64,000 nucleotides of DNA from JBBQRS01 sp038214535 (GCA_038214535.1 JBBQRS010000008.1:1-64000); one strand, 5' to 3'. Shown: positions 38,602 through 47,875, counted from the first letter of the stretch. Notes: generated from the letters alone by a model not told the origin. A program made the numbers and translations.

Positions 38602-41172
38602 ATGAGTGTTTTATACAGCGTACACAGATCTGGCGCATATAGCCTGGCGGACGAAGCTTTCGAACAAGAGGCATCCGGCAGGCAGCTTAGTCGTGGCGGA
38701 GACCTGGTTGGAGGCGTCGAGCAGGCAGGGCTCAACGCATTAGGCCAACTCAGCCGGGTTCAGCGCGCCGCATCAGGGCAGTATTTCACACCCGCGCCGG
38801 TTGCTCGCTTCATGGCCTCGTTGTTCAGCGATACGGAAAGTGAGGTTGACCTTCTGGATGCCGGCGCCGGCGTCGGCATGTTGACGGCCGCTTTCACCGA
38901 AAGTGTTTGCTCACGGGGAGTGAAACCACCGAAGATTCGAGCCGTGGTTTACGAGCAAGAACCGCAACTCAGCGATGACCTCGAAGATACACTCCGGGCC
39001 TGCGAGACCTATGCAAAACTGAACAGCGTTGACATGCGTGGGGAAGTCCTGACGACCGACTTTGTCGCTGCGGGGGTCGCGCAACTTCGCCAGGATTTAT
39101 TTGCTCCGAAGTTACGAAGCTTCAATCGCGCTATCTTGAATCCACCCTATAAAAAGATTCGGAGCGATTCGGACTACCGCGCCTTATTGCATGAAATCGG
39201 CATTGAGACCAGCAACCTGTACACGGCTTTTCTCGCGATTGTGATTGAGTTGTTGGAGGACGGCGGCGAGCTTGTGGCGATCACCCCGCGGAGTTTCTGC
39301 AACGGTCCCTATTTCAAGCCCTTCCGCGAACTCCTGATCGGCAAAACTGCTATCAAGCGCATCCATCTGTTTGAGTCGCGTGAAGCGGCGTTCAGTCAAG
39401 ATGAAGTGCTTCAAGAGAATGTTATCTTTCATTTGGTGAAGTTTGGGACCTCGGATCGGGTCACGCTTTCTCGAACGCAAGGGGTTGACGATCACACGAT
39501 GACCCTGCGCGAGGTTTCGTATTCGCAGATCATTCATCCTGACGATTCAGGGCTGGTCATTCACATCCCAGTGGATGGGTTGGACGCATCCGTTCGGGAT
39601 CGTTTGAGATTCTTCAACGCGTCTCTTGATGATTTGGGCGTGAGCGTATCAACCGGTAAGGTGGTGGATTTTCGCGTGGCCGCGGCGTTGCGACAGGAGC
39701 CTGCACCGGATACTGTGCCGCTGATTTATCCGGCGCACATGAAGGATGGCGTCGTTCGGTGGCCGAATCCGAAGCACGAAAAACCGCAATCTCTGTTGGT
39801 ATCCGAGGAAACGCGCCGCATGTTGTTGCCGCAGGGTTACTATGTTCTCGTCAAACGATTTTCTTCTAAGGAGGAGCCGCGCCGAATCGTCGCCGCGGTG
39901 CTCGATGCGAACATCCTTCCTGCCTCACAGGTTGCTGTTGAAAACCATGTCAACGTCTTCCATGCCGCCAATGCCGGCTTACCGCCGGATGTGGCGTGCG
40001 GTCTGGCGTCGTACCTGAACTCGACGCTCGTTGACGTCTATTTCCGTCAGTTCAGCGGGCATACCCAGGTCAATGCAACTGATTTGAGAATGCTGCGATA
40101 CCCCGATTACGAGATGCTGGCGCGGTTGGGGGCGCGGGCGGATACCACATTTGCACAGGCCGAGATTGACGCGTTGCTTGAAGAGGAGCTTCATCGCATG
40201 AACGATCTTGACACGCCTGATCCCGTCGCCGCCAAACAAAAGATTGCCGAAGCGTTGGAGGTTCTCCGGGCGTTGGGAATGCCGAAGGCGCAGTTCAATG
40301 ACCGTTCCGCGCTCACCCTTCTTGCGTTACTTGATCTGCAACCGGATATGTCGTGGAGCAAGGCGTCTAACCCGCGCATTGGCATCACGCCGATCATGGA
40401 CTTTTGCCGTGATTACTACGGCACGCGACATGCGCCCAACACGCGTGAGACTTTTCGGCGCTATACGATGCACCAGTTCATCCAGGCTTTCCTTGTCGTC
40501 GAGAATCCCGATCAGCCGGACCGACCGACCAACAGCCCAAAGTGGTGTTACCAGGTCGAGCCGAAGGCTTTGGCCCTCATGCAGGCCTTTGGGACGGAAC
40601 AGTGGCGCGAGGCTCTGGCTCAATGGCAGACAACCGTCGTTGGCGTGAAGCAGCGATATGATCGGGAACGCGAGATGAACAAGGTTCCGCTGCAGCTTGC
40701 GGACGGCCAGGAGCATTACCTCAGCCCGGGCAATCACAGCAAGCTCATTCGTGAGGTTGTGGAAGAGTTCGCGCCGCGATTTGTGCCGGGCGGTCAGGTT
40801 ATCTACATTGGCGACACCGACGACAAGTGGTCTTACTTCAATGAAGATCGGTTGCTTGCCCTTGGCGTGGCCGTGGATGAACACGGAAAGATGCCGGATG
40901 TCGTGATCTATGACGAAACGCGCGATTGGCTGGTTCTTGTCGAGGCCGTGACGAGTCATGGCCCGGTGGACGCGAAGCGCCGCGAAGAACTGGCGCGCCT
41001 GTTTGCCACGGCAAAGCCGGGCCTGGTCTATGTGACGGCGTTCCTCTCGCGGCGCGACATGACGCGCTACCTGGCAGACATCTCATGGGAAACCGAAGTC
41101 TGGGTTGCTGAGGCGCAGACGCATCTGATTCATTTCAACGGCGAACGTTATTTGGGGCCATACGAGACCTGA
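38602..41172 (+). CDS. Single-chain restriction-modification enzyme: N6-adenine methyltransferase fused to BsuBI/PstI-type nuclease
   Basis: The protein is 856 residues. The N-terminal half is an Eco57I/BsuBI-type methyltransferase with GQYFTPAPVARFM, motif I LLDAGAGVGMLTAAF and catalytic NPPYKKI (residues 180-186). From about 560 it matches the BsuBI/PstI restriction endonuclease family, including a PD-(D/E)xK-like core PDVVIY..LVLVEAVTSHGP (Asp766, Glu781). BsuBI and PstI normally use separate methylase and nuclease genes. There is no specificity or helicase subunit. The AT content is higher than in neighbours, suggesting horizontal acquisition. The last codon and TGA lie in a palindromic repeat. 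Confidence 0.88.
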   Translation: MSVLYSVHRSGAYSLADEAFEQEASGRQLSRGGDLVGGVEQAGLNALGQLSRVQRAASGQYFTPAPVARFMASLFSDTESEVDLLDAGAGVGMLTAAFTESVCSRGVKPPKIRAVVYEQEPQLSDDLEDTLRACETYAKLNSVDMRGEVLTTDFVAAGVAQLRQDLFAPKLRSFNRAILNPPYKKIRSDSDYRALLHEIGIETSNLYTAFLAIVIELLEDGGELVAITPRSFCNGPYFKPFRELLIGKTAIKRIHLFESREAAFSQDEVLQENVIFHLVKFGTSDRVTLSRTQGVDDHTMTLREVSYSQIIHPDDSGLVIHIPVDGLDASVRDRLRFFNASLDDLGVSVSTGKVVDFRVAAALRQEPAPDTVPLIYPAHMKDGVVRWPNPKHEKPQSLLVSEETRRMLLPQGYYVLVKRFSSKEEPRRIVAAVLDANILPASQVAVENHVNVFHAANAGLPPDVACGLASYLNSTLVDVYFRQFSGHTQVNATDLRMLRYPDYEMLARLGARADTTFAQAEIDALLEEELHRMNDLDTPDPVAAKQKIAEALEVLRALGMPKAQFNDRSALTLLALLDLQPDMSWSKASNPRIGITPIMDFCRDYYGTRHAPNTRETFRRYTMHQFIQAFLVVENPDQPDRPTNSPKWCYQVEPKALALMQAFGTEQWREALAQWQTTVVGVKQRYDREREMNKVPLQLADGQEHYLSPGNHSKLIREVVEEFAPRFVPGGQVIYIGDTDDKWSYFNEDRLLALGVAVDEHGKMPDVVIYDETRDWLVLVEAVTSHGPVDAKRREELARLFATAKPGLVYVTAFLSRRDMTRYLADISWETEVWVAEAQTHLIHFNGERYLGPYET

Positions 41173-41198
41173 CAGGTTTCCCAAAACCTGTCAGGTCT
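41165..41198. repeat. Palindromic repeat, AGACCTGACAGGTTT family, copy 1
   Basis: AGACCTGACAGGTT and AACCTGTCAGGTCT flank a short spacer. It contains the stop codon of the restriction-modification gene. Other copies are at 43492, 59106, 62097 (inside fpg) and 62465. Confidence 0.88.
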
Positions 41199-41214
41199 GA
41201 AATAAGGAGCATCC

Positions 41215-42585
41215 ATGACACTACAACGACCGAACATCATCCTCTTCAACTGCGACGACCTGGGGTACGGCGACCTGGGGTGCTATGGCTCGGAGGTCAA
41301 CCGGACGCCGTATCTGGATCGCATGGCCGCCGAAGGGATGCGCTTCACCGATTTCTACATGGTCGCGTCGCTCTGCTCGCCGTCGCGCGGGGGGATGTTG
41401 ACCGGCTGCTACCCGCGGCGGATCGGGTTCGGCACGTTCGACGGCGAGGGCGTGCTGTTTCCGGGGATGGGCCTCGGGCTGAACCCCGACGAGACCACGA
41501 TTGCGGAGCTGCTCAAGGCGCAGGGCTACGCCACCAAGATGGTCGGCAAGTGGCATTGCGGCGACCAGCCGGAGTTCCTGCCCACGCGCCACGGGTTCGA
41601 CTCCTATTTCGGCCTGCCCTACTCGAACGACATGGGCATCCAGGCGAGCGATGCCATCGGGCCGATGCCGCCCTTGCCCCTGCTGCGCGATGAGGAGGTG
41701 ATCCAGGAGCAGCCCGACCAGTCCGCGCTGACCGAGCGCTACGTGGACGAGTCGTTGCAGTTCATCCGGGCGCACCGCGATGGGCCGTTCTTCCTCTATT
41801 TCGCGCACATGTACGTCCACGTGCCGATCTACCCGCCGTGGCGTTTCCTGCGCGAGAGCATCAACGGGCCATATGGCGCGGCGGTGGCGGCGGTGGATTG
41901 GAGCGTCGGCGTGCTGCTGGATGCGCTCAAGCAATTGGGGCTGGACGAGCAGACGTTGGTGATCTTCACCTCGGATAACGGGGCGCGCGGCGACCGCGGC
42001 GGCACGAACCGCCCGTTGCGCGGCGGCAAGTTCTCCACGTGGGAGGGCGGGCTGCGACTGCCGTGCATCATGCGCTGGCCGGGCGTGATCCCCGCGGGGA
42101 CGACGAGCGCGGAGGTGGTCGCGTCCATGGACTTCCTGCCGACGTTCGCCGGGTTGGCCGGGGCGGAGTTGCCGGCGGATCGGGTCATAGACGGGCGCGA
42201 TATTGGGCCGCTCATGCGCGGCGAGCCGGACGCGCGCAGCCCGCACGAGGCATTCTTCTATTATATGAAGGATTGGCTGCAAGCCGTCAGGTCGGGGCCG
42301 TGGAAGCTGCACGTCGCGCGGGATGGCGCGCCCGTGCGCGAGCTTTACAACCTGGAGACGGACATCTGGGAGCGGCAGGATGTGGCGGAGGAGCATCCTG
42401 ATGTCGTGCGCCGGTTGGAGGGCTATGCCGACATGGCGCGGCTCGATCTGGGCGACGCGGTGTTGGGGTTCGAGGGCAATGGCTGTCGCCCCGCGGGCCG
42501 CGTGGAGAACCCGCAAACGCTGACGCACTATAACCCCGATCACCCATACATGATGGCGATGTACGACCTGCCGGATCGCGGATAG
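41215..42585 (+). CDS. Arylsulfatase-like sulfatase
   Basis: The 456-residue protein has formylglycine motif CSPSR at residues 54-58, N-terminal metal ligands in NCDDLGYGDLG and VIFTSDNGARGDRGG in the middle. KMVGKWHCGD carries the conserved Lys and His. It is only distantly similar to the 3898-5448 sulfatase, so likely of different substrate specificity. AAGGAG lies 6 bases before the ATG. No signal peptide is seen. The C-terminus (LPDRG) abuts a repeat block. Confidence 0.9.
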   Translation: MTLQRPNIILFNCDDLGYGDLGCYGSEVNRTPYLDRMAAEGMRFTDFYMVASLCSPSRGGMLTGCYPRRIGFGTFDGEGVLFPGMGLGLNPDETTIAELLKAQGYATKMVGKWHCGDQPEFLPTRHGFDSYFGLPYSNDMGIQASDAIGPMPPLPLLRDEEVIQEQPDQSALTERYVDESLQFIRAHRDGPFFLYFAHMYVHVPIYPPWRFLRESINGPYGAAVAAVDWSVGVLLDALKQLGLDEQTLVIFTSDNGARGDRGGTNRPLRGGKFSTWEGGLRLPCIMRWPGVIPAGTTSAEVVASMDFLPTFAGLAGAELPADRVIDGRDIGPLMRGEPDARSPHEAFFYYMKDWLQAVRSGPWKLHVARDGAPVRELYNLETDIWERQDVAEEHPDVVRRLEGYADMARLDLGDAVLGFEGNGCRPAGRVENPQTLTHYNPDHPYMMAMYDLPDRG

Positions 42586-42695
42586 CTGATAGCAGATGGC
42601 TGATGGCGCTCCCTCGCCCTTCGGGAGAGGGTCGGGGTGAGGGCCGATGGCCGGCTCCCTCGCCCTTTGGGAGAGGGTCGGGGTGAGGGCAGACA
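42582..42695. repeat. GCTGATAGC plus duplicated CCCTCGCCC/GGTGAGGG repeats
   Basis: A GATAGCTGATAGCAGATGGC stretch is followed by two copies of a hairpin unit (CTCCCTCGCCCTTCGGGAGA followed by GGGTCGGGGTGAGGG). The two copies are about 47 bases apart. Confidence 0.75.
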
Positions 42696-42718
42696 GTCAA
42701 TCGCAGGGGAGGAATTGG

Positions 42719-43486
42719 ATGACAGTGACCGATGCGACGCAGCGGTTCTCTTCGCGGGCTGATAACTATGCAAAGTACCGGCCTTCTTATCCCGCCGCGG
42801 TGGTGGAGTTACTCAAGCAGGAATGCAGCCTGACGCCGGACGCGACTATCGTGGACATCGGTTCGGGCACGGGGATTTCCACGGAGTTGTTCCTGCGGAA
42901 CGGCAATCGCGTCTACGCGGTGGAGCCGAACGACGCGATGCGCGCCTATGCCGAAGGCAAGCTGGCGCGCTATCCCGGTTTCGTCAGCGTGCCGGCGCGC
43001 GCCGAGGCGACGACGCTGCCGGATGCCGGCGTCGGTTTTGTGACGGCCGGCCAGGCATTCCACTGGTTCGAGCCGGTGGCGACGCGGGCCGAGTGGGCGC
43101 GCATCCTCACGCCGGGCGGCTGGGTCGCCCTGATCTGGAACTCGCGGCAGGAGGACGCCGGCGCGTTCGCGCGTGGCTATGAGGCGCTGCTCGACCGGTA
43201 CAGCCTGGACTACCGGCAGGTGAGCCACCACAACATTGACGACGCCGAACTGGACGCGTTCTTCGGCGCAGGGGCTTGGCAGCTGGCGACCTTCGATAAT
43301 CCGCAGGTGCGCGACTGGGAGGCGCTGGCGGGCGGGCTGCAATCCGGCTCGTACACGCCGGAGCCGGGCCACCCGAATTACGCGCCGATGATGGCCGGGC
43401 TGCGCGAGTTGTTCGACGCGCACCAGGTGGCTGGCCGCGTGGCGATGCCGACGGTGACGAACGTTTACTACGGGCAGTTGGGGTGA
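42719..43486 (+). CDS. Class I SAM-dependent methyltransferase
   Basis: The protein is 255 residues from ATG 42719 with GGGGAGGAA upstream. Motif I is VDIGSGTGISTELFL, followed by VYAVEPNDAMR (motif II) and a WFEPVATRAEWARILTPGGWVAL region. It belongs to the Methyltransf_11/UbiE-like group with NYAKYRPSYP near the start. The substrate is unknown. Confidence 0.87.
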   Translation: MTVTDATQRFSSRADNYAKYRPSYPAAVVELLKQECSLTPDATIVDIGSGTGISTELFLRNGNRVYAVEPNDAMRAYAEGKLARYPGFVSVPARAEATTLPDAGVGFVTAGQAFHWFEPVATRAEWARILTPGGWVALIWNSRQEDAGAFARGYEALLDRYSLDYRQVSHHNIDDAELDAFFGAGAWQLATFDNPQVRDWEALAGGLQSGSYTPEPGHPNYAPMMAGLRELFDAHQVAGRVAMPTVTNVYYGQLG

Positions 43487-43491
43487 ACACA

Positions 43492-43525
43492 AGACCTGAC
43501 AGGTTTTCGGAAACCTGTCAGGTCT
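43492..43525. repeat. Palindromic repeat, AGACCTGACAGGTTT family, copy 2
   Basis: AGACCTGACAGGTTTTCGGA and AACCTGTCAGGTCT, perfect 14-base arms, lie between the methyltransferase and the DUF1801 gene. Confidence 0.85.
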
Positions 43526-43543
43526 GGCGCATGGAAGGACACA

Positions 43544-43960
43544 ATGGCCGAACTCAAGACGCAGCGAAACGATGGGGATGTCGAGGCGTTCCTGAACGCG
43601 ATTCCGGACGAGAAGAAGCGCGCGGACGCCTTCGCCGTGCTGGAACTGATGAAGCGGGCCACCGGTGAGGAGCCGGTGATGTGGGGCGACGCCATCGTCG
43701 GGTTTGGCGCGTATCACTATCGCTATGCGAGCGGGCGCGAGGGCGATTGGTTCCTGGTCGGGTTCTCGCCGCGCAAACAGAACCTGACGCTCTACATCAT
43801 GGCGGGTTTCGATGACTACGACGCGCTGATGACGCGCCTGGGGAAGCACAAGACCGGCAAGTCGTGTCTTTACATCAACAAACTGGCCGACGTGGACCCC
43901 GCGGCGCTGGAGGAGTTGGTGCGCCGGTCGGTGGTGCATGTGCGGGAGACGAACGCGTGA
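43544..43960 (+). CDS. DUF1801 domain protein
   Basis: The 138-residue protein fits the DUF1801/YdhG fold: DVEAFLNAIPDEKKRADAF, PVMWGDAIVGFGAYHY and GKSCLYINKLADVD. The function is not established. AAGGACACA precedes the ATG. Confidence 0.88.
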   Translation: MAELKTQRNDGDVEAFLNAIPDEKKRADAFAVLELMKRATGEEPVMWGDAIVGFGAYHYRYASGREGDWFLVGFSPRKQNLTLYIMAGFDDYDALMTRLGKHKTGKSCLYINKLADVDPAALEELVRRSVVHVRETNA

Positions 43961-44004
43961 ACTGGAATCCCGGAAAGTAAGGGATGCTCTTTTGGCGGGA
44001 GACT

Positions 44005-44472
44005 ATGGCGAAGTTTTCGGATGCACTTCGAGGCTATGCGTATGATGTGCTGAAACGTGATAACTTCACATGTCGCTATTGTGGCGCTGATGGGCGGCGA
44101 TCCTTTGACGCCTGGTTAAGTCTCTCCTGGGATCACTTGTTGCCAAAGGGACACTCGGACAGAGACAACCCGGACTTCATCGTCGCTGCGTGTAACTTCT
44201 GTAATTGCGCCGATAACCACTACTTCGAGCACGCCGAAGAGCGGGGACTGAAATTCGATGGGCTGACGCCTGACGAGTTGGCAGCGCAGCGCCTTCCCTA
44301 TGTGGAACGTACTCGGCTAAGCTACCGGGAGTTCTGGGCCGACAATGTCCGTGATCTTGGGGATACCCTTCCTTCTCCACTCGCAGTTGAGGAGGTTGAC
44401 CTTGAAATGAGTCGGGACGAAATCGTGGCCTTTGTGCGTGAGGGCCGGCGTGAGTACGACGTGGGGTCGTAA
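44005..44472 (+). CDS. HNH endonuclease domain protein
   Basis: The protein is 155 residues from ATG 44005 (GGCGGGAG upstream; 43984 is an alternative start). The HNH core is C-R-Y-C, then WDHLLPKGHSDRDNPDFIV and C-N-F-C-N. The two Cx2C pairs bind structural zinc. It may act as a stand-alone HNH nuclease. It is lower in GC than its neighbours. A terminator-like hairpin follows. Confidence 0.85.
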   Translation: MAKFSDALRGYAYDVLKRDNFTCRYCGADGRRSFDAWLSLSWDHLLPKGHSDRDNPDFIVAACNFCNCADNHYFEHAEERGLKFDGLTPDELAAQRLPYVERTRLSYREFWADNVRDLGDTLPSPLAVEEVDLEMSRDEIVAFVREGRREYDVGS

Positions 44473-44500
44473 ATGACCTATTCTCGCGTGAGATTCTGGA

Positions 44501-44536
44501 AGACCTTCGGGGTTTGCCAAACTCCGAAGGTCTTTT
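44501..44536 (+). terminator. Rho-independent terminator-like hairpin
   Basis: AGACCTTCGGGGTTTG pairs with AAACTCCGAAGGTCT and is followed by TTTT. It separates the HNH gene from murF-alr. It could also be another repeat-family member. Confidence 0.75.
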
Positions 44537-44548
44537 ACAATTCTCCCC

Positions 44549-47152
44549 ATGATTCAACTCTCTGATCTGCTGGCGGCGACGGGCGGGCGGCTGCATGGGC
44601 CGGCAGCGGTCACCGCCTTCGATGCCTTCTGCTACGATTCGCGGCTCGTGCAGCCGGGGCAACTTTTCATCGCCGTGAAGACGGAGCGCGCCGACGGGCA
44701 CGCATACATCCGCGACGCTGTGGCGGGCGGCGTGACCGGCGTGCTTTGCCAGACACCTATTGACATAAGCGACGCGGCAGTGACCTGCGTGGTCGTGCCC
44801 GATACGCGGCTGGCGCTTCAGGCGTGGGCGCAGTATGTCCTGGCGCGGCAGGGCGTCGCGGTGATCGGCGTGACGGGCAGCGTGGGCAAGACCACCACGA
44901 AAGAAGCGATCGCCGCGGTGCTGGATGGCGAGATGCCCATCTTCAGGAACCGGGCTAACTACAACGGCCTCTATGGACTTCCCATCGCGCTAGGCGAACT
45001 GCGCCCCGAACAACGATTGGCGGTGCTGGAGCTGGCCGCCGATCACGCGGGCGAGATCGCGCGCCTGTGCGCAATCACTCGGCCGCGCGTAGGGGTGGTC
45101 ACTACGGTCGAGCCGGCGCATCTGGCGACGTTCGGCGACCTGGCGGCGATTGCCCGCGAGAAGGGCGAGTTGGTGGCCGCGCTGCCCGCCAATGGGCTGG
45201 CCGTGCTCAACGCCGATGACCCGCGCGTGGCGGCGATGGCGGCGCGTTCGGCTGCGCCCGTGATCCGTTATGGCACAGACCGCAACGCAACGGCCGCGTG
45301 CTGCGACATCTACGCCTCGGAGATCATCGTCACGCGCGAGGGCGTGCATTTCCACGTCGAGACGCCTGCAGGCCGAGGCCACGTGCGCCTGCCGCTGTTG
45401 GGGCGGCATCAGGTGTATGCGGCGCTGGCCGCGCTGGCCGTTGGGTTGCACCATGGCGTCGCGCTGGATGCGATCACGGCGCGGTTGGAGGCGCTGCCGC
45501 GCTTGCCGGGGCGGTTGAACCCGCTGCCCGGACGCCGCGGCAGCCTGATCCTCGATGATTCCTACAGCGCCAGCCCCGCCGCAGTGGAAGCCGCGCTGGA
45601 GACGCTGGCGGCGTTGGAGGCGCGGCGGCGCGTGGCCGTGCTCGGTGACATGCTGGAGCTGGGCGACTATGAGGCCGCCGGGCATGAGGTCGTGGGTCAA
45701 CGCGCCGCGCAGACGGTGGATCGGCTGATCACGCGCGGCAACCGGGCGCGGCAGACGGCGGACGCGGCGCGGGCCGCGGGGCTGGCCGCAGATCAGGTCG
45801 TGGTGACGTATACGGCGGAGGACGCGGCGGAGGCGGCGCTTGAGGGGCTGGGGCCGGGCGACGTGGTGCTGGTGAAGGGGTCGCTGGCGACGCGCATGGA
45901 GCAGGTGACGCGCCTGCTGATGGCCGAACCGGAACAGGCCGCGGATCATCTGGTGCGCCAGGATGCGGCCTGGCGGCAGACCATCACCGTCAGCCCCGAC
46001 CGGCCCACCTGGTTGGAGATTGATCTGGGGGCCATCGCCAATAACGTGCGCCGGTTGAAGGCGCTGGCGGGCGAGGGGGGAATCCTCATCTCGTTGAAGG
46101 CGGACGCGTACGGGCATGGCGCGATCCAGGTGGCGCAGACGGCGCTGCTGAACGGCGCGAGCTGGCTGGGCGTGGCCTGCCTGAGCGAAGGGGCCGCGTT
46201 GCGCGACGCGGGGATCGCCGCGCCGATCCTGGTGCTGGGCTACACCCCCGCGTGGCAGGCGCGTGACGTGCTGCGCCGTGACCTGACGCCCGCGATCTTC
46301 GACCTGGACACGGCGACGGCGTACTCGCATGCGGCGCAGGCGCTCGACCGGACGGCGCGCGTTCACGTGAAGGTGGACACGGGGATGGGCCGGCTGGGGG
46401 TGTTCCCCGCAGACGCGCCCGCGTTCGTGGCGGCTGTCCGCGCGCTGCCCGGCGTCGAGGTGGAGGGCATCTTCACGCATCTCTCAGTGGCCGACGGGGA
46501 TACGGAGTGGGAGGCAGACCACACCGCGGGCCAACTCGCCGCGTTCGACGGGGTATTGGAGGCTTTAGCGCGTGATGGTGTCATCATTCCACTTGTACAC
46601 GCCGAGAATAGCGCCGGTCTCCTCCGCTCCTCTGCCCCTCCGCGCCTCCGTTCCTCCGCGCCTCCGCCCCTCCGCTCCAACATCCTCTTCCGCACCGGCA
46701 TCGCGGTCTACGGGCTGCACCCGTCGCTAGGCGTGCAGTTGCCCGCGGGGTTCCGACCCGCGCTGGCATGGAAGACGCTGATCGCCCAGGTGAAGGAGCA
46801 TCCGGCGGGCAGCCCCGTGGGCTATGGCGCGACTTATCGCACGGCAGGAGTCGAGCGGATTGCCGTGATCCCGGTGGGCTACGCGGACGGGTTCCGCCGC
46901 GCGCCGCAGAACTGGGGCGAGGTGTTGGTGCGCGGCCGCCGCGCGCCCATCGTGGGCCGCGTCTGCATGGATCAGGCGATGATCAACGTGACGGAGATTC
47001 CCGGCGTGCAGCAGGGCGATGAGGTGGTGCTGATCGGCGCGCAGGGTGAGGATCGCATCACCGTAGAGGAGGTCGCCGCGCGGCTGGGGACGATCAACTA
47101 CGAGGTGGTGTCGGGCATCCTGGCGCGCGTCCCGCGCGAGACGCCGGTGTAG
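44549..47152 (+). CDS. Bifunctional MurF (UDP-MurNAc-pentapeptide synthetase) - alanine racemase fusion
   Basis: The protein is 867 residues. Residues 1 to about 465 are MurF, with P-loop GVTGSVGKTTT (Lys114) and substrate-binding NYNGLYGLP. Residues 488-867 are alanine racemase, with PLP-binding Lys517 in SLKADAYGHG and the catalytic Tyr in GATYRTAG. The fusion links D-alanine supply with ligation of D-Ala-D-Ala to the peptidoglycan stem. Residues about 690-711 are encoded by a C-rich CTCCGC repeat inserted between the conserved HAENSAG and RTGIAVYGL segments. Confidence 0.94.
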   Translation: MIQLSDLLAATGGRLHGPAAVTAFDAFCYDSRLVQPGQLFIAVKTERADGHAYIRDAVAGGVTGVLCQTPIDISDAAVTCVVVPDTRLALQAWAQYVLARQGVAVIGVTGSVGKTTTKEAIAAVLDGEMPIFRNRANYNGLYGLPIALGELRPEQRLAVLELAADHAGEIARLCAITRPRVGVVTTVEPAHLATFGDLAAIAREKGELVAALPANGLAVLNADDPRVAAMAARSAAPVIRYGTDRNATAACCDIYASEIIVTREGVHFHVETPAGRGHVRLPLLGRHQVYAALAALAVGLHHGVALDAITARLEALPRLPGRLNPLPGRRGSLILDDSYSASPAAVEAALETLAALEARRRVAVLGDMLELGDYEAAGHEVVGQRAAQTVDRLITRGNRARQTADAARAAGLAADQVVVTYTAEDAAEAALEGLGPGDVVLVKGSLATRMEQVTRLLMAEPEQAADHLVRQDAAWRQTITVSPDRPTWLEIDLGAIANNVRRLKALAGEGGILISLKADAYGHGAIQVAQTALLNGASWLGVACLSEGAALRDAGIAAPILVLGYTPAWQARDVLRRDLTPAIFDLDTATAYSHAAQALDRTARVHVKVDTGMGRLGVFPADAPAFVAAVRALPGVEVEGIFTHLSVADGDTEWEADHTAGQLAAFDGVLEALARDGVIIPLVHAENSAGLLRSSAPPRLRSSAPPPLRSNILFRTGIAVYGLHPSLGVQLPAGFRPALAWKTLIAQVKEHPAGSPVGYGATYRTAGVERIAVIPVGYADGFRRAPQNWGEVLVRGRRAPIVGRVCMDQAMINVTEIPGVQQGDEVVLIGAQGEDRITVEEVAARLGTINYEVVSGILARVPRETPV
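46617..46680. repeat. In-frame CTCCGC-type repeat inside the racemase domain
   Basis: Four to five units of CCTCCGCTCCTCTGCCC-like sequence encode a proline- and serine-rich stretch (SSAPPRLRSSAPPPLRS) that is absent from typical alanine racemases. Confidence 0.75.
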
Positions 47153-47159
47153 GAAGACG

Positions 47160-47205
47160 GCCACGAATCGCACGAATTGAACGAATTTGCCTTAGGCCTC
47201 AGATT
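47160..47205. repeat. CCACGAATT-family repeat copy with CCTTAGGCCT core
   Basis: GGCCACGAATCGCACGAATTG is followed by CCTTAGGCCTCAG. It resembles half of the element at 7471-7593 and lies between the convergent murF-alr and PAP2-like genes. Confidence 0.65.
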
Positions 47206-47236
47206 GTGAGCAGCCGGACAAAGTACGTAGGACGCG

Positions 47237-47875
47237 TCACCCCCGCGCCAACCACAACAGGCCGACCGTGACCACCCCGCCGAGCAGCGCGCCGGCGACC
47301 GTTTGCGCGGGGGTGTGGCGCACGAGCCGGACGCGCGACCAGCCCACCAGCCCGACCAGCGGGGTTGTCAGAAGCGCGATGGGGCCGAGCATGGCGATGA
47401 ACATCGCGGAGAGAGATGCGGCGGCGGCGCTGTGGATGCTGATTTTCCAACGCAGGGTGATCACCATCACCAGGGCAAGCTGCGCCCAGATGATCGCGCT
47501 CCACGCGGCCAGCAGGCGCGGCGCGCCGCCCAGCCACAGCACGATCCCCGCGCCGCCCATGCAGACCAGCGTGAAGAGCATCGGTCGTAGCCGTTCTTCG
47601 CGACGTGAGACGTCGAGGTCGCTCACCAGCCCGCGGCGATAGAGAAACAGGATGTAAAGCAGGGGCAGGCCGACGCCCAGCGCGACGTAAAGCGCCAGCC
47701 AGTCAAACGCGCCGGCCTGGCCGACGAAGCGCGCCAGCCACGCGAAGGCGACCAACAGCAACACCGGCGGGCTGGCGACCGCCGATATCAAAGCGGGAAA
47801 CGTGATGTCGGCGGCGTCCCGGCGGGCGCCCTGCAGACGGTCTGTGATTGCCTGGCGGTTCATGGTGATAGCCAC
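47237..47875 (-). CDS. PAP2-like membrane protein
   Basis: The 212-residue polytopic protein has about six hydrophobic segments. It resembles lipid phosphatase PAP2 proteins: SRREERLRPML sits at the first motif, ISIHSA at the P-S-G-H position and WSRVRLVRHTPAQTVAGALLG at the third motif. The last Asp of the third motif is Gln and P-S-G-H is not kept, so catalysis is doubtful. The GTG start at 47875 follows AAGGAGG; ATG 47863 is an alternative. Confidence 0.65.
   Translation of the reverse strand: MAITMNRQAITDRLQGARRDAADITFPALISAVASPPVLLLVAFAWLARFVGQAGAFDWLALYVALGVGLPLLYILFLYRRGLVSDLDVSRREERLRPMLFTLVCMGGAGIVLWLGGAPRLLAAWSAIIWAQLALVMVITLRWKISIHSAAAASLSAMFIAMLGPIALLTTPLVGLVGWSRVRLVRHTPAQTVAGALLGGVVTVGLLWLARG

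Noticed and set aside
47160..47236. tRNA or small RNA gene in short intergenic gaps
   Set aside because: No cloverleaf-compatible sequence with T-loop and acceptor features was recognised; the gap is repeat sequence.
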